Below, in pieces: positions 44,662 through 54,462 of a stretch of 64,000 nt of DNA (the first letter of the stretch is position 1; each line of letters begins with the position of its first letter). The DNA lies in the NCBI RefSeq assembly GCF_022458895.1, contig NZ_JAINFL010000004.1, forward strand, positions 806,001 to 870,000. The letters run 5' to 3'. This DNA is from Roseihalotalea indica. Its GTDB lineage: Bacteria > Bacteroidota > Bacteroidia > Cytophagales > Cyclobacteriaceae. The notes under the pieces were generated by a model, which worked only from the letters and a program-made list of their open reading frames with translations, had not been told where the DNA came from and did not search any database. The translations under genes and the position numbers were made by a program.

Positions 44662-45019
44662 TAATTAACCTTAGTCTGATTTTACACCGATTTATGGCTT
44701 TAATAGTTAGACCACAGGGACTGGCCTCTTCTATCAAGCTGATTTGTGTTTGTAGAACCACTTGGACTCAGAGCATGTCCCAGATTAGAAAAGAATCAGG
44801 CTATTGAAGAATATCGATTTCATCTCACTACGGCTCATCAGCAACAGGCGGGTCACAGCGTATTTATACCAAAAATGAATAGTCCGATGAGAGGTGCTCT
44901 TTATTATACATAAGGCACCAGAATTAGTATCAGACATTTATATCGCTAACTTACTAATCCTGGTGCCCCATTATTATATCACTATCATCCCCTTAGGGAA
45001 AGCTAATTCATAGCTTACG
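44662..45019. other. Convergent intergenic region with bidirectional terminator-like repeat
   Basis: 358 bp between the ends of two convergent genes. It holds a 16-bp inverted repeat with one mismatch, GGCACCAGAATTAGTA (44914-44929) and TACTAATCCTGGTGCC (44952-44967), with a 22-nt AT-rich loop and AT-rich flanks. The position suits a shared terminator. Nothing else is recognisable in the remaining sequence. Confidence 0.6.
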
Positions 45020-46669
45020 CTAATTATTGTTTCGCTTATTGTAGACATCCATATAGGCTTTGAGGAATTTCTGGTCATTCTCATCACTATCGCCATAGTT
45101 GGTACGAAGTTCTGTGAGCTTGGCGTGCATCATTTCCTGTACCTCGGCATATTCCGGGTCATCATACACATTATGCATTTCGTTTGGATCTTCTTCCAGG
45201 TCATACATTTCCCATTCATCAATATCATAGTAAAAGTGCATCAGTTTGTAGCGATCGGTAGCCACTCCGTAGTGTCGTTTTACCATGTGTACCGAAGGAT
45301 ATTCGTAATAGGTGTAATACACGGCATCGCGCCATTCCTCAGTCTCACCACTCACCAGTTTACGGAAGGATTCCCCCTGCATTTCTTCCGGGGTTTCTAC
45401 ACCAGCATAATCCAGAAATGTAGGGGCCAGATCGAGGTTTTGGACCAGCTTGTCAATTTTGGTACCGGCTTGTATCTCTTTGGGATAACGAACCAGCAGC
45501 GGAGTGCGGAAAGATTGTTCGTACATAAACCGCTTGTCAAACCAGCCATGCTCGCCCAGGTAGAACCCCTGATCGGAGGTATATACTACAATAGTATTTT
45601 CGGCTAGGCCATTTTCTTCCAGATAGTCCAGCACCTCACCTACCCCATCATCAACGGATTTGATCGTACGCAGGTAATCTTTAATGTAGCGATTGAATTT
45701 CCATATAGCGACATCTTTTTCCTTTTGAGGATCAGTAAAATTCAGTTCGCCGTTTGCAGCGTAGGCCTTTTTAAATGCCTCATTTTTAGGTTCATAAGCG
45801 GCCAGCCACTGCGATCGCTGAGTTTCATTCATGCGAGCTAAGTCCCGGTCAAAGCCGGTACTGTCTCCATTAGGGTCCACAATCATTTTAAAATCATGTC
45901 CCCACATGGCATGCTCGGCCACTTCCATCTCTTGTTCTTTAGCCGCGGTGCCCCGACCCTGATAATCATCAAAATAGTTTGCTGGTGGATCGAAAGTTTT
46001 ATCATCGTATAAGGTGAGATACTCCGGTGCGGGCTCCCAGTTTCGGTGAGGGGCTTTCTGATGGTACATCAGGCAAAAGGGTTTATCCTGATCGCGTTTT
46101 TCTTTCAACCAGGAGAGGGCACTTTCGGTAGTAATATCGGTTACATACCCCTCAAATCGCTGTCGTTCGCCATTTACCAGAAAGTCGGGGTTGTAATAAT
46201 GCCCCTGTCCGGGCAAAACCATGGAGTAGTCAAACCCCTGAGGCAGGCCATCGAGGTGGATTTTACCAATCAGGGCCGTTTGATAGCCATTAGCCTGAAG
46301 CAGCTTTGGGAAGTTATCCTGATCCCAGTTGAAGGGCTGCACATTATCTACTTTCCCATTTTTAAAGCTGTGTTTACCGGTAAGCAACACCGCCCGGCTG
46401 GGAGCACAGATAGAATTAGTCACGCAGGACCGAGTGAAAATTGCCCCTTCTTTAGCGATCCGGTCAATATTAGGAGTCTCGTTCAGGCCATGTCCATAGG
46501 CACTGATTGCCTGGTAAGCATGATCATCACTCATAATAAAGAGAATATTAGGCGGCTGGTCGTTTTTGGCCTCCTGCTGCTGTTCCTGACTGCTACACCC
46601 TGACATCATCAGACTAGCAAGTACAAATACAATTAAGAGAGTAAGCGAATAGGTTTTTGTGTTCATCAT
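45020..46669 (-). CDS. Exported sulfatase lipoprotein, N-acetylglucosamine-6-sulfatase-like (family S1)
   Basis: This 549-residue lipoprotein has a lipobox (LMMSGC, Cys25). Metal-binding SDDH lies near residue 48. The formylglycine motif is CAPSR with Cys88, followed by [40 protein letters not shown] and [14 protein letters not shown] are the pattern of the GlcNAc-6-O-sulfatase-like subgroups (S1_11/S1_8 type). That resemblance is recalled, not searched, and does not fix the substrate. The other active-site motif [18 protein letters not shown] is present. The start lies 13 nt after the preceding sulfatase, so both are in the locus-2 transcript. Confidence 0.93.
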   Translation of the reverse strand: MMNTKTYSLTLLIVFVLASLMMSGCSSQEQQQEAKNDQPPNILFIMSDDHAYQAISAYGHGLNETPNIDRIAKEGAIFTRSCVTNSICAPSRAVLLTGKHSFKNGKVDNVQPFNWDQDNFPKLLQANGYQTALIGKIHLDGLPQGFDYSMVLPGQGHYYNPDFLVNGERQRFEGYVTDITTESALSWLKEKRDQDKPFCLMYHQKAPHRNWEPAPEYLTLYDDKTFDPPANYFDDYQGRGTAAKEQEMEVAEHAMWGHDFKMIVDPNGDSTGFDRDLARMNETQRSQWLAAYEPKNEAFKKAYAANGELNFTDPQKEKDVAIWKFNRYIKDYLRTIKSVDDGVGEVLDYLEENGLAENTIVVYTSDQGFYLGEHGWFDKRFMYEQSFRTPLLVRYPKEIQAGTKIDKLVQNLDLAPTFLDYAGVETPEEMQGESFRKLVSGETEEWRDAVYYTYYEYPSVHMVKRHYGVATDRYKLMHFYYDIDEWEMYDLEEDPNEMHNVYDDPEYAEVQEMMHAKLTELRTNYGDSDENDQKFLKAYMDVYNKRNNN

Positions 46670-46682
46670 GTAAGCTTAAAGT

Positions 46683-48164
46683 TTATAGATCGTCGATAAG
46701 GCCAGGTGCCCGCACATTTTTTCCTTTAATATTTTGAAGATCATCGCCCAAATCTTCTCGGGCCTCCTCAGCAATTTGTTGCAGTTCCTTCATCACTTCC
46801 GGGTAAATACCCTGCACATCGTATCGCTCGCCCGGGTCGCGGCGCAGATCATAGAGCGCGAGTTGGGCTTCTCCCTCCCCATACTCCCCCTTATGGCCAC
46901 CGTTGCCGGGTTCTACTCCTTCATAAGAGCGATGCAGATGAGGAAAAACCAGTTTCCAGTGATCTTTCCGTACTGCTTCCAATGCACTACCACTATAGTA
47001 GTAGTAGAATATCTCTCGGGGCTTGGCATCCTGCACTTTCTTCATCAGCGGCAAAATGCTAACGCCATCGATCTTCTTCACCGGCAATGCCACGCCTAGC
47101 ATCTCGGCAAAGGTGGGTAGAAAATCAATGGTTGACGCTAACTGATTGCAAACGGTTCCGGCGGGAATCTGAGCGGGCCATCGCATCACGCAGGGAACGC
47201 GCTGCCCCCCTTCAAAGCTGGTTCCTTTCCCTTCCCGCAACCCACCGGTAGAGCCAGCATGGTCACCGAAATTAAGCCAGGGACCATTATCGGAAGTAAA
47301 GATCACCAAGGTGTTCTCAGTCAAACCATGTTGATCCAGAGTCTTCATGATCTCACCCACCGACCAGTCGATTTCCATGATGACATCTCCGTACAGGCCT
47401 TGCTCGCTTTTTCCTTTAAATTTATCGGATACCGCCAACGGGACATGTGGCATAGAATGCGGTACACAAAGCAGAAACGGCCGGTCTTTATTCTGATTAA
47501 TAAAGTCAACGGCCCGTTCGGTATAGAGGGTAGTGAGTTCTGCCTGATCGTCCAGGTCTTCAATGGTTTTGAGGGTAGTATCGCCGGAGATCAGCGGCAG
47601 CGGAGGGAAGCTGGCCTTATGAGCATTTGTTTCTTCGGTTGCCAGCTCCATATCATACGTCCATTTCCACATATCATTGGAATAGGGTAATCCCAGGTAA
47701 TCGTCAAACCCCTGTTGTAAGGGCAAAAAGGGTTTCCAGTGCCCCAGATGCCACTTTCCATAAATAGCACATTGATAGTTACCAGCTCGCTTCACCAATT
47801 CGGCAATGGTTTCCTCTTCTGGATTTAACCCCTTTTTTGCCAGCGGATTTAAAGCACCACCGATGCCCACCCGGTTAGGATAACACCCCGTAAGAATACC
47901 CGCGCGCGAAGCACTACAGACAGCCTGGGCTACTTCAAAATTGGTAAACCGCATTCCTTCGGAAGCCAATTTATCCAGGTTGGGGGTCTGATATTCAGTT
48001 GCCCCATACGTACCCAGATCACCGTAACCCAGGTCATCAGCATAAATGAGGACAATATTGGGTAGATCGGATTTCTTACGCTGAGCCCAAACGTTAGAAT
48101 GGACTGCAAAATGAATAACAAACAGGCCTAAAATGTAAAACTGAAGTCGATAGGAAAAAATCAT
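46683..48164 (-). CDS. Exported arylsulfatase (family S1, CxAxR type)
   Basis: 493 residues with a signal peptide (LGLFVIHFAVHSNVWAQ). Asp43/Asp44 in YADDLGYGDLG bind the metal. The maturation motif is CSASR (Cys83), with Ala instead of Pro in third place; the anaerobic-type maturase is known to accept both CxPxR and CxAxR, while the common consensus is Pro. GKWHLGHWKPFLPLQQGFDD, PHVPLAVSDKFKG and TSDNGPWLNFGDHAGS complete the active site, close to arylsulfatase A/GALNS-type enzymes. It is the first enzyme gene after susD of locus 2, 63 nt apart, with a hairpin in between. Confidence 0.94.
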   Translation of the reverse strand: MIFSYRLQFYILGLFVIHFAVHSNVWAQRKKSDLPNIVLIYADDLGYGDLGTYGATEYQTPNLDKLASEGMRFTNFEVAQAVCSASRAGILTGCYPNRVGIGGALNPLAKKGLNPEEETIAELVKRAGNYQCAIYGKWHLGHWKPFLPLQQGFDDYLGLPYSNDMWKWTYDMELATEETNAHKASFPPLPLISGDTTLKTIEDLDDQAELTTLYTERAVDFINQNKDRPFLLCVPHSMPHVPLAVSDKFKGKSEQGLYGDVIMEIDWSVGEIMKTLDQHGLTENTLVIFTSDNGPWLNFGDHAGSTGGLREGKGTSFEGGQRVPCVMRWPAQIPAGTVCNQLASTIDFLPTFAEMLGVALPVKKIDGVSILPLMKKVQDAKPREIFYYYYSGSALEAVRKDHWKLVFPHLHRSYEGVEPGNGGHKGEYGEGEAQLALYDLRRDPGERYDVQGIYPEVMKELQQIAEEAREDLGDDLQNIKGKNVRAPGLIDDL

Positions 48165-48181
48165 ACGCTTAAACAGTTAAA

Positions 48182-48209
48182 GGAAAGCCCTTGCTAAATA
48201 GGGCCTTCC
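48182..48209 (-). promoter_or_regulatory. Intercistronic hairpin after susD (locus 2)
   Basis: The leftward transcript forms GGAAGGCCC-TATTTAGCAA-GGGCTTTCC, a 9-bp stem with one mismatch. It lies between susD and the first sulfatase, the same place as the hairpin of locus 1, and likewise has no U tract. A role in uneven expression of susCD and enzyme genes is possible. Confidence 0.4.
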
Positions 48210-48227
48210 GTATTCATCTTACTATTA

Positions 48228-49718
48228 TTAATAACCAGGATTCTGCTGAAGGTCGGCATTTAAATCAACTTCTCTTTGGGGAATAGGCATCAGAATCATA
48301 TAATCTTTCAGGTTCTGAGCAATTTCCACTTTGTTGCTCTCGGCCACGGAAGCTTCATAGGCTGAATGCTCTCTCATACGTTCCAGAAATCTACCCGTGC
48401 GTACCAGATCAAACCAACGATGCCCTTCCATGGCTAACTCTAATCGTCGCTCCTCCCATACCGCCGTTCTGAATGCATCGGCTGATAGGTTGGTATAATT
48501 TTGATCGGTAGAATTAAAAGCACGCTCCCGCACCCGATTCAGTACGGTAATCCCTTTGGCGGTCTGCCCTACTTCATTTAAGGCTTCGGCATACATCAGC
48601 AAGGCATCGGCATAACGGATCACATGCATGTTGGCGTCGCTATTGGCCGGATTCGTTTCCCCTTCCTCCCAGTATTTAGTAAAAATCGGGATACTTGAGG
48701 TATGAATAGAACCATCGATTAAACTGACAAAATCTGTAGTAAAGGTGGCCGCCTTACGTTCATCTTCATCAGAAAAACGGTCATAAAGATCACGAGTCGG
48801 GATATCAGCCTCATTGGAATTAGTAAGCCCCAACACACTAAAACCACCGGGCAGGGAATACTTGGGCCCTTGCAAAATCATAGCGGAATTTCCGTTACCG
48901 GGTGGGTCCATAAACTCGATGGAGAAAACCATCTCCATACCATTCTCCGTGGCCACATTCCAGTTGTCGCCATAGTTTTCGTGTAACCCGTACCCGTAGG
49001 TGCCTTCGTTCTCAACTACTTCCGCCAGTTTATCGGCAGCCTGCTGGTATTCATGCATGGTCAGGTATACTTTTCCCAGTAGTATTTTAGCGGCTCCCTG
49101 AGTGGCTCTTCCGATGTCTTTATCGCTGTAAGATACAGGCAGACTAGCTTCGGCATCCATTAAATCCTGAATAATTTGTTCGTATACCTGCGCTGCCGGA
49201 GTGCGAGCTCCCATCGCATCTTCTACGCTTTCCAGTTTTAGAATCAGAGGCACGTCGCCATAAAAGCGCACCAGGTTAAAGTAGTACAGAGCCCGCAGAA
49301 ACTTAGCTTCTCCTACCAGCCGGGCACGAATGGCTTCGTCCATATTGATGCCGGGAATATTCAGAATGGCCGTATTGGCCCGGGCAATGCCGGAGTAATT
49401 GCGCTGCCACATCTCCCTGGTAAACTGATTTTCAGACGTATAGCGCATATACTCCAGATTCTGAAGGTACTGATTAGGCATGCCTAACCCATTCTTTTCA
49501 TCGTCCGTGGGCAATGCATTTAACAGGAAAATATGACGCTCATAGATATCGTATAACTGTTGATATACCGCAGCCACCGCGGCTTCGGCATCGGTTCGGC
49601 TACTATAAAAATTGTCAATGACAAAGCGGTCGGCTGGTTCTTCTTTCAGAAATTCGTCGGTACAGGACAGTAAACCACTGAACCCAATTACCATTATTGA
49701 TATATATATTTTTTTCAT
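48228..49718 (-). CDS. SusD/RagB-family glycan-binding lipoprotein (locus 2)
   Basis: 496 residues with a lipoprotein signal (SIMVIGFSGLLSC, Cys19). The SusD pattern is clear: DEFLKEEPADRFVIDNFY near the mature N-terminus, RALYYFNLVRFYGDVPLIL in the TPR region, EERRLELAMEGHRWFDLVRT, and the terminal MPIPQREVDLNADLQQNPGY-type ending. It pairs with the SusC gene 16 nt upstream. It is not closely similar to the locus-1 SusD, so the two loci probably bind different glycans. Confidence 0.95.
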   Translation of the reverse strand: MKKIYISIMVIGFSGLLSCTDEFLKEEPADRFVIDNFYSSRTDAEAAVAAVYQQLYDIYERHIFLLNALPTDDEKNGLGMPNQYLQNLEYMRYTSENQFTREMWQRNYSGIARANTAILNIPGINMDEAIRARLVGEAKFLRALYYFNLVRFYGDVPLILKLESVEDAMGARTPAAQVYEQIIQDLMDAEASLPVSYSDKDIGRATQGAAKILLGKVYLTMHEYQQAADKLAEVVENEGTYGYGLHENYGDNWNVATENGMEMVFSIEFMDPPGNGNSAMILQGPKYSLPGGFSVLGLTNSNEADIPTRDLYDRFSDEDERKAATFTTDFVSLIDGSIHTSSIPIFTKYWEEGETNPANSDANMHVIRYADALLMYAEALNEVGQTAKGITVLNRVRERAFNSTDQNYTNLSADAFRTAVWEERRLELAMEGHRWFDLVRTGRFLERMREHSAYEASVAESNKVEIAQNLKDYMILMPIPQREVDLNADLQQNPGY

Positions 49719-49734
49719 GACGTATGCTTTTTCG

Positions 49735-52700
49735 TTACTGAATGTTCATTTTCACGCCTACCATAAATGTCCGGGACTGGGGGTATCCACCGAAATCCTC
49801 CCCTAATTGGAGGTTTGTGGCACCTCGGTAACTTACTTCCGGATCGTAGCCGGAATAGTTGGTAAAGGTGAGCAGGTTTTGGCCGGTTGCATATACTTTG
49901 AGCCCGCTTAGTCTTTGAGAATTCAGGTTCGGAAATGTATACGCCAGGGTCAGGGTTTTTAACTTCAGATAAGATCCATCTTCCATGTAGGCGTCGCTGA
50001 ACACGGCGGAACGGTTGGTCGTTGCTACCGGATACTTCTCACTCGGGTTGTCAGGAGTCCATCGGTTGACCAGGTCAGCATATACATTCTGCCCGCCAGA
50101 AGGTAATTCCAGCTCCATGGCATTGTAATTAAAGATATCATTCCCGTAAGAATACTGCATAAATACATTCAGCTCCAGTCCGCGGTACGAGAAGGTATTG
50201 GTAAACCCGCCGAAGAAATCGGGATTTGGATCACCGATGACGGCTCGATCGTAGGTGGCGTTCACCGTGCCATCGGGGGTTCCTTCAGGCCCACCCAAAT
50301 CCAGATAGCGTCGTCCTCCAACCCAGTTGGTAGGGCTGGTAGGTCCGGCACTCAATTCGGTCTGATCCTGAAAGATGCCATCGAAGATATAGCCGTAAAA
50401 CAAGCCAATGGGCTCTCCCACAATAAGCCGATGCACCGACCCGGTTTTCAGGTGCCCATCGCCATCGCCCACATCTTTATAGTCTTCACCACCCAGCTCC
50501 AGCACTTTGTTCCGGTTAAAGGCAATGTTAAAGGCCGATATCCATCGGAAATCGCCGCGGGTAAAGATGTCGCCTTCTATGGACAACTCAACCCCTTTGT
50601 TTTGAATGCTCCCGATGTTTTGCAGCGAAGAAGCAAAACCCGAAACGTACGGCACGGCTACATCATAGATCAGGTCTGTGGTTTTCTTGTAGTAATAATC
50701 TGTGGTGAACCGGAGTCGCTCGTCAAAAAAGCCAAAGTCTAATCCCAGGTCAAATTGAGAGGTCTTTTCCCACTTCAAATCAGGGTTAGGTATTTTGTTG
50801 GGGTAAAACCCGGTGACTAACGACCGACCAAACGTGTAAGTGGTGTTATCCAGCGTAGGGAGCGAGTTGTACAACCCGATTTCCTGATTTCCGGTAAATC
50901 CATAGCTTACCCTGGTCTTCAGGTTAGAGAACAAGTTCAGATCCTGAATAAAATCCTCTTCGATCAATCGCCAGGCAATAGCGCCAGAGGGAAAAAACGC
51001 ATATTTGTTATTAGACCCAAAACGGGAAGAACCATCCACCCGAGCGTTGAAAGAGATCAGATATTTTTCCCGCAAGTTATAATTAACCCTTCCCAGATAC
51101 GACATCAGACTCCACTCTTCACTGGCCGACGAAGGCTGGTTATAAATAGCCCCCGCACCTAAGGCATTTTCTTCCAGCACGTTGTTAACATATTCCTGTG
51201 AAGATGCTTCAAAGCCTTCAAACACATTTTGCTGAAAGGTGATTCCTCCCAGCACGGAAAGCGAATGCCCCGGCATAATTTCTTTGACCCAGTGTAGTGT
51301 ATTTTCGTTCAGCCAGTTGGTAGTATACCGCCCATTAACCGCGGCACTCGCCACTCCGCCCGATTCAAAGATGTTGGAGGGTACGAAGGTGTCGAATTTC
51401 GTATTGACCAAGTCGGTACCAAAGGAAACTTTAGCAGTGAGGCCGGGAATAAATTCCCATTCTCCGTAAAGGTTACCTAAAAGACGAAGCATAGTGCTCT
51501 CGCGAACCTGCTCCTCGGCAGTAGCCACCGGATTAGCGAGGATAATACCGGGGGTGTTGACCGGAGTATACTCACCTAACGCCTCATTCTCATAGACCGG
51601 CAATACGGGGTTAAACTTCATCGCCGTAGTTACCACGCCACTGGCTCCTCCGGCATCTGTGCGTACGGCGTTTGAATTGGTTCGGCTAACATTCAGGCTA
51701 GTGCCAATTTTGAAATTGTCCAGAATATTGCGGGCAATGTTAATTCTACCCGAATAGCGGCTAAAGCCGGAATTACGAATTACCCCCTGCTGATTAAAGT
51801 AATTTCCGGAGATGGAATAGTTGGTTTTCTTATCGCCACCGGAAAAAGTGAGTTGATAGTTTTGTATCGGTGCCGTTCGAAAAACTTCGTCCTGCCAATC
51901 GGTTCCCTTGGGGTTATCCCGCAGTTCGGCCATTTTATCAGCATCATAGACGGGATCAAGGCCATCATTGGTATAGGCTTCATTGACTAACTCAGCGTAT
52001 TGCAAGGCATTCATCACGTCGATCTTTTTAACTACGCTCTGGCTTCCGTAGTAAGCATCAAACGTAATCTGGTCTCTTCCTTCCTTTCCACTTTTGGTGG
52101 TAATCAGTACCACCCCGTTAGCTGCGCGAGCACCGTAAATAGCAGTAGCGGAGGCATCTTTCAGAATTTCAATAGACTCGATATCGGCGGGGTTGATGGT
52201 GGAGAGCCCGCTCATTCGGGCATTACCACCCGTGTTACCGTATCCGCCCCCATTATATACCGGAAATCCATCAATTACATACAAAGGCTCATTACCGCCT
52301 TGCAGAGAGCTGGAACCCCTAATGCGGATAGAAGCTACGGCCCCCGGCATACCCGAAGTTTGCGTTACCATCACTCCCGAAGCCCGACCGACCAGCCCCT
52401 GATCAATTGACGTGAAAGGCGCTTCCTGAATTTCACTGGCTTTTACCGAAGATACCGCCCCGGTCAGGTTGCTTTTCTTTTGTACACCATAGCCTACTAC
52501 CACAATTTCCTCTAGCGCTTTTATATCCGGCACCATCACTATATTGATCTTGGTCTGGCTACCTACAGTAATTTCTTCGCTCAGGAAACCAATTGAGCTG
52601 AATACCAGCACGCTTTCGGTATCCGGAACGTCTATCCGGTAGTTACCATCTACGTCAGTAACGGTTCCGGTAGAGGTACCTTTCACCAGTACATTCACTC

Positions 52701-53169
52701 CCGGAAGGCCCGTCCCATCTTCTTCTGATGTGACCTGACCCGTAACGTTAATAGCCGGAGCAACAATCTTTTCTTCAATGGTGTTGCGGTCGTTTTTTTC
52801 AAGTTTGCCTACGTGAATGTACTCGTTTACTCGCTTAAACTTGAGGGATGCAAGCCGGGATATTTCCCGTAATACATCAGCTAAAGATGTGTTATCAGCC
52901 TCTAAGCTGATGCGCTGCCGAAGATTCACCAGCTTCTCGTTGTAGGCAAAGGAAAAACCGGTTCGTTGCGTGATAGCCTGAAATACCTCGGTAATGCGTT
53001 GGTTGTCGGCGTTTACAGAGAGGTAAACTTCTTCTATACTTTTCTTTTTCGACTGTTCCGGCTGATTGTTGGAAGCTAGTAACGTATTGAGCAGCGCGGT
53101 TTGAAGGATCAGCCCCCACAGGACTGCCCTGGCTGCTTTTACCAGCGGAGGGTAGAAAGTTAAATTCAT
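49735..53169 (-). CDS. SusC/RagA TonB-dependent outer-membrane transporter with STN domain (locus 2)
   Basis: 1144 residues. Signal segment (AVLWGLILQTALLNTLLAS), STN domain (EEVYLSVNADNQRITEVFQA to GKLEKN, residues 45-130), carboxypeptidase-regulatory-like domain (LPGVNVLVKGTSTGTVTDVD), the SusC signature EEIVVVGYGVQKKSNLTGAV, a plug with RIRGSSSLQGGNEPLYVIDG, then a barrel ending in FMVGVKMNIQ. The STN domain and the FecR gene directly upstream indicate ECF-sigma control. The 5' region has the ATGCAACAGC element but none of the duplicated leader hairpin seen in locus 1. Confidence 0.95.
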   Translation of the reverse strand: MNLTFYPPLVKAARAVLWGLILQTALLNTLLASNNQPEQSKKKSIEEVYLSVNADNQRITEVFQAITQRTGFSFAYNEKLVNLRQRISLEADNTSLADVLREISRLASLKFKRVNEYIHVGKLEKNDRNTIEEKIVAPAINVTGQVTSEEDGTGLPGVNVLVKGTSTGTVTDVDGNYRIDVPDTESVLVFSSIGFLSEEITVGSQTKINIVMVPDIKALEEIVVVGYGVQKKSNLTGAVSSVKASEIQEAPFTSIDQGLVGRASGVMVTQTSGMPGAVASIRIRGSSSLQGGNEPLYVIDGFPVYNGGGYGNTGGNARMSGLSTINPADIESIEILKDASATAIYGARAANGVVLITTKSGKEGRDQITFDAYYGSQSVVKKIDVMNALQYAELVNEAYTNDGLDPVYDADKMAELRDNPKGTDWQDEVFRTAPIQNYQLTFSGGDKKTNYSISGNYFNQQGVIRNSGFSRYSGRINIARNILDNFKIGTSLNVSRTNSNAVRTDAGGASGVVTTAMKFNPVLPVYENEALGEYTPVNTPGIILANPVATAEEQVRESTMLRLLGNLYGEWEFIPGLTAKVSFGTDLVNTKFDTFVPSNIFESGGVASAAVNGRYTTNWLNENTLHWVKEIMPGHSLSVLGGITFQQNVFEGFEASSQEYVNNVLEENALGAGAIYNQPSSASEEWSLMSYLGRVNYNLREKYLISFNARVDGSSRFGSNNKYAFFPSGAIAWRLIEEDFIQDLNLFSNLKTRVSYGFTGNQEIGLYNSLPTLDNTTYTFGRSLVTGFYPNKIPNPDLKWEKTSQFDLGLDFGFFDERLRFTTDYYYKKTTDLIYDVAVPYVSGFASSLQNIGSIQNKGVELSIEGDIFTRGDFRWISAFNIAFNRNKVLELGGEDYKDVGDGDGHLKTGSVHRLIVGEPIGLFYGYIFDGIFQDQTELSAGPTSPTNWVGGRRYLDLGGPEGTPDGTVNATYDRAVIGDPNPDFFGGFTNTFSYRGLELNVFMQYSYGNDIFNYNAMELELPSGGQNVYADLVNRWTPDNPSEKYPVATTNRSAVFSDAYMEDGSYLKLKTLTLAYTFPNLNSQRLSGLKVYATGQNLLTFTNYSGYDPEVSYRGATNLQLGEDFGGYPQSRTFMVGVKMNIQ

Positions 53170-53276
53170 AGTTTTAGTTGTATTAGGTGATTGTTAATTA
53201 GCGTAGAAAGACAGCGATGATTGGAAGTAACCGGCACTGTCAATGCAGAATGGTTAACTGGTATTGTAGTTCATAG

Positions 53277-53300
53277 GCTGTTGCATTAGTGTCGTTGTAT
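53277..53300 (-). promoter_or_regulatory. Candidate ECF-sigma promoter elements upstream of susC (locus 2)
   Basis: Leftward ATACAACGAC (53300-53291) and ATGCAACAGC (53286-53277), 14 bp apart, followed 12 nt later by ATACCAGTT. The context AACTGGTAT..GGCTGTTGCATTAGT in the rightward sense is shared with the locus-1 leader, although the sigma factors of the two loci are different paralogues. Confidence 0.4.
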
Positions 53301-53305
53301 AAGTA

Positions 53306-54322
53306 TTATTCAATAATGACTTGTTTTCCTTCGATGGTGAAGTTGAAACCTGATGAGAAGCTCATACCTTCCAAAACCAATTCCAAGCTGGGGTTTCGGT
53401 AGCGTCCGGTAAACCCATTGGTAATGGGGCTTTTCCGGCGAATGATGAAGTCTACACCGTACCACCGCTCCAGTTTGTGCACAATCTGCTCAAACGAGGC
53501 CTGCTGAAATACCAGTATCCCATCTTTCCAGGCCATCAGTTCATCTGTCTCAAAGGTACCTTTCTCAAAAGACCCGGTTTTACGGTTGACTTTTACCATC
53601 TCCTGGGGATGCAACTGGCTGGTTTGGTTTTCGTGCCCCTGATTTTTCTTCTCTACCCTAACCGCACCGCTGGCTACGGCTACGGTCAGATCTTCTTCAA
53701 ATGGAAAAGCCTGCACGTTAAAGGAAGTCCCTAAAACCCGAACTTCTACTTCTCCGGCTGTAACCGTAAACGGATGCAGAGTATCCCGCACCACATTGAA
53801 AAAAGCCTCACCTACCAGTTTTATCTGCCTGTTTTTAGAAAAATCTTTGTTGTACTCAAGATGACTCTCGGCATTCAACCGTACTTCACTACCATCGGGC
53901 AGCGTAATAATTGACTTCTGCCCCCGGGGGTTGCTCTTGGTGACCGTAGCTTCTACAATGGTTTCTGAAGGTGCTACATAGGCAGCATCTTCACTATAGA
54001 CAAAGAATACAATAGCCGCACCCAGCAGCAGAAGCAGGGATGCAGCAACTTTCCATCCGTGTAGCCAAAACCTTCCTGCTTGGCTTTTTACTACAGAAGC
54101 AGGTGGTTTCTGATCAAGTGCCAGTCTGGCAGAAAGCTTTTCAAATGTTTCATCCTGCCCCTGAACTGACGGCTTGTAGGCACTATGCCAGGCTTCGGAC
54201 AATTCTCTGAACAGACGCTGGTTTCGGGGTGAAGAATCTAGCCACTTTTGAAGTACTAGTTCTTCTTCCTCACTAATTTCTGCGGATAATTTTTTGTTGA
54301 TCAGGTTTAAGTATGGGGCCAC
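53306..54322 (-). CDS. FecR-type anti-sigma factor/sigma regulator (locus 2)
   Basis: 338 residues: N-terminal helical part (SAEISEEEELVLQKWLDSSP), a membrane helix (GWKVAASLLLLLGAAIVFFV, near 90-110), FecR domain (ITLPDGSEVRLNAESHLEYN, KLVGEAFFNVVRD, VLGTSFNVQAFPFEEDLTV) and a C-terminal DUF4974-like domain (FQQASFEQIVHKLERWYGVD, NGFTGRYRNPSLELVLEGMS) ending in FTIEGKQVIIE. It lies between the sigma gene and susC, as in locus 1. It is a diverged paralogue of that FecR, not a recent copy. Confidence 0.94.
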   Translation of the reverse strand: MAPYLNLINKKLSAEISEEEELVLQKWLDSSPRNQRLFRELSEAWHSAYKPSVQGQDETFEKLSARLALDQKPPASVVKSQAGRFWLHGWKVAASLLLLLGAAIVFFVYSEDAAYVAPSETIVEATVTKSNPRGQKSIITLPDGSEVRLNAESHLEYNKDFSKNRQIKLVGEAFFNVVRDTLHPFTVTAGEVEVRVLGTSFNVQAFPFEEDLTVAVASGAVRVEKKNQGHENQTSQLHPQEMVKVNRKTGSFEKGTFETDELMAWKDGILVFQQASFEQIVHKLERWYGVDFIIRRKSPITNGFTGRYRNPSLELVLEGMSFSSGFNFTIEGKQVIIE

Positions 54323-54462
54323 AGTTCGGTCTTCTTTTTATAGAGAGACTACCAGAAATGCGCTTACCCCCAAAAGGCAATAAAAAAAATTAAAAAAAGA
54401 TTCTGGTTTGAAAATAGGCCTTGCTACCCCTATACCTGGCTACCATCGTAGCGCTACGGTTG

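Noticed and set aside
46046..46603. A 185-codon rightward frame opposite the GlcNAc-6-sulfatase-like gene
   Set aside because: It covers the conserved sulfatase active-site region on the other strand and has no independent start signal or family pattern.
54447..54458. Perfect palindrome CGTAGCGCTACG between sigma factor and fecR of locus 2
   Set aside because: Only 12 bp, no T tract and no second copy seen. Too little to call a terminator or operator.
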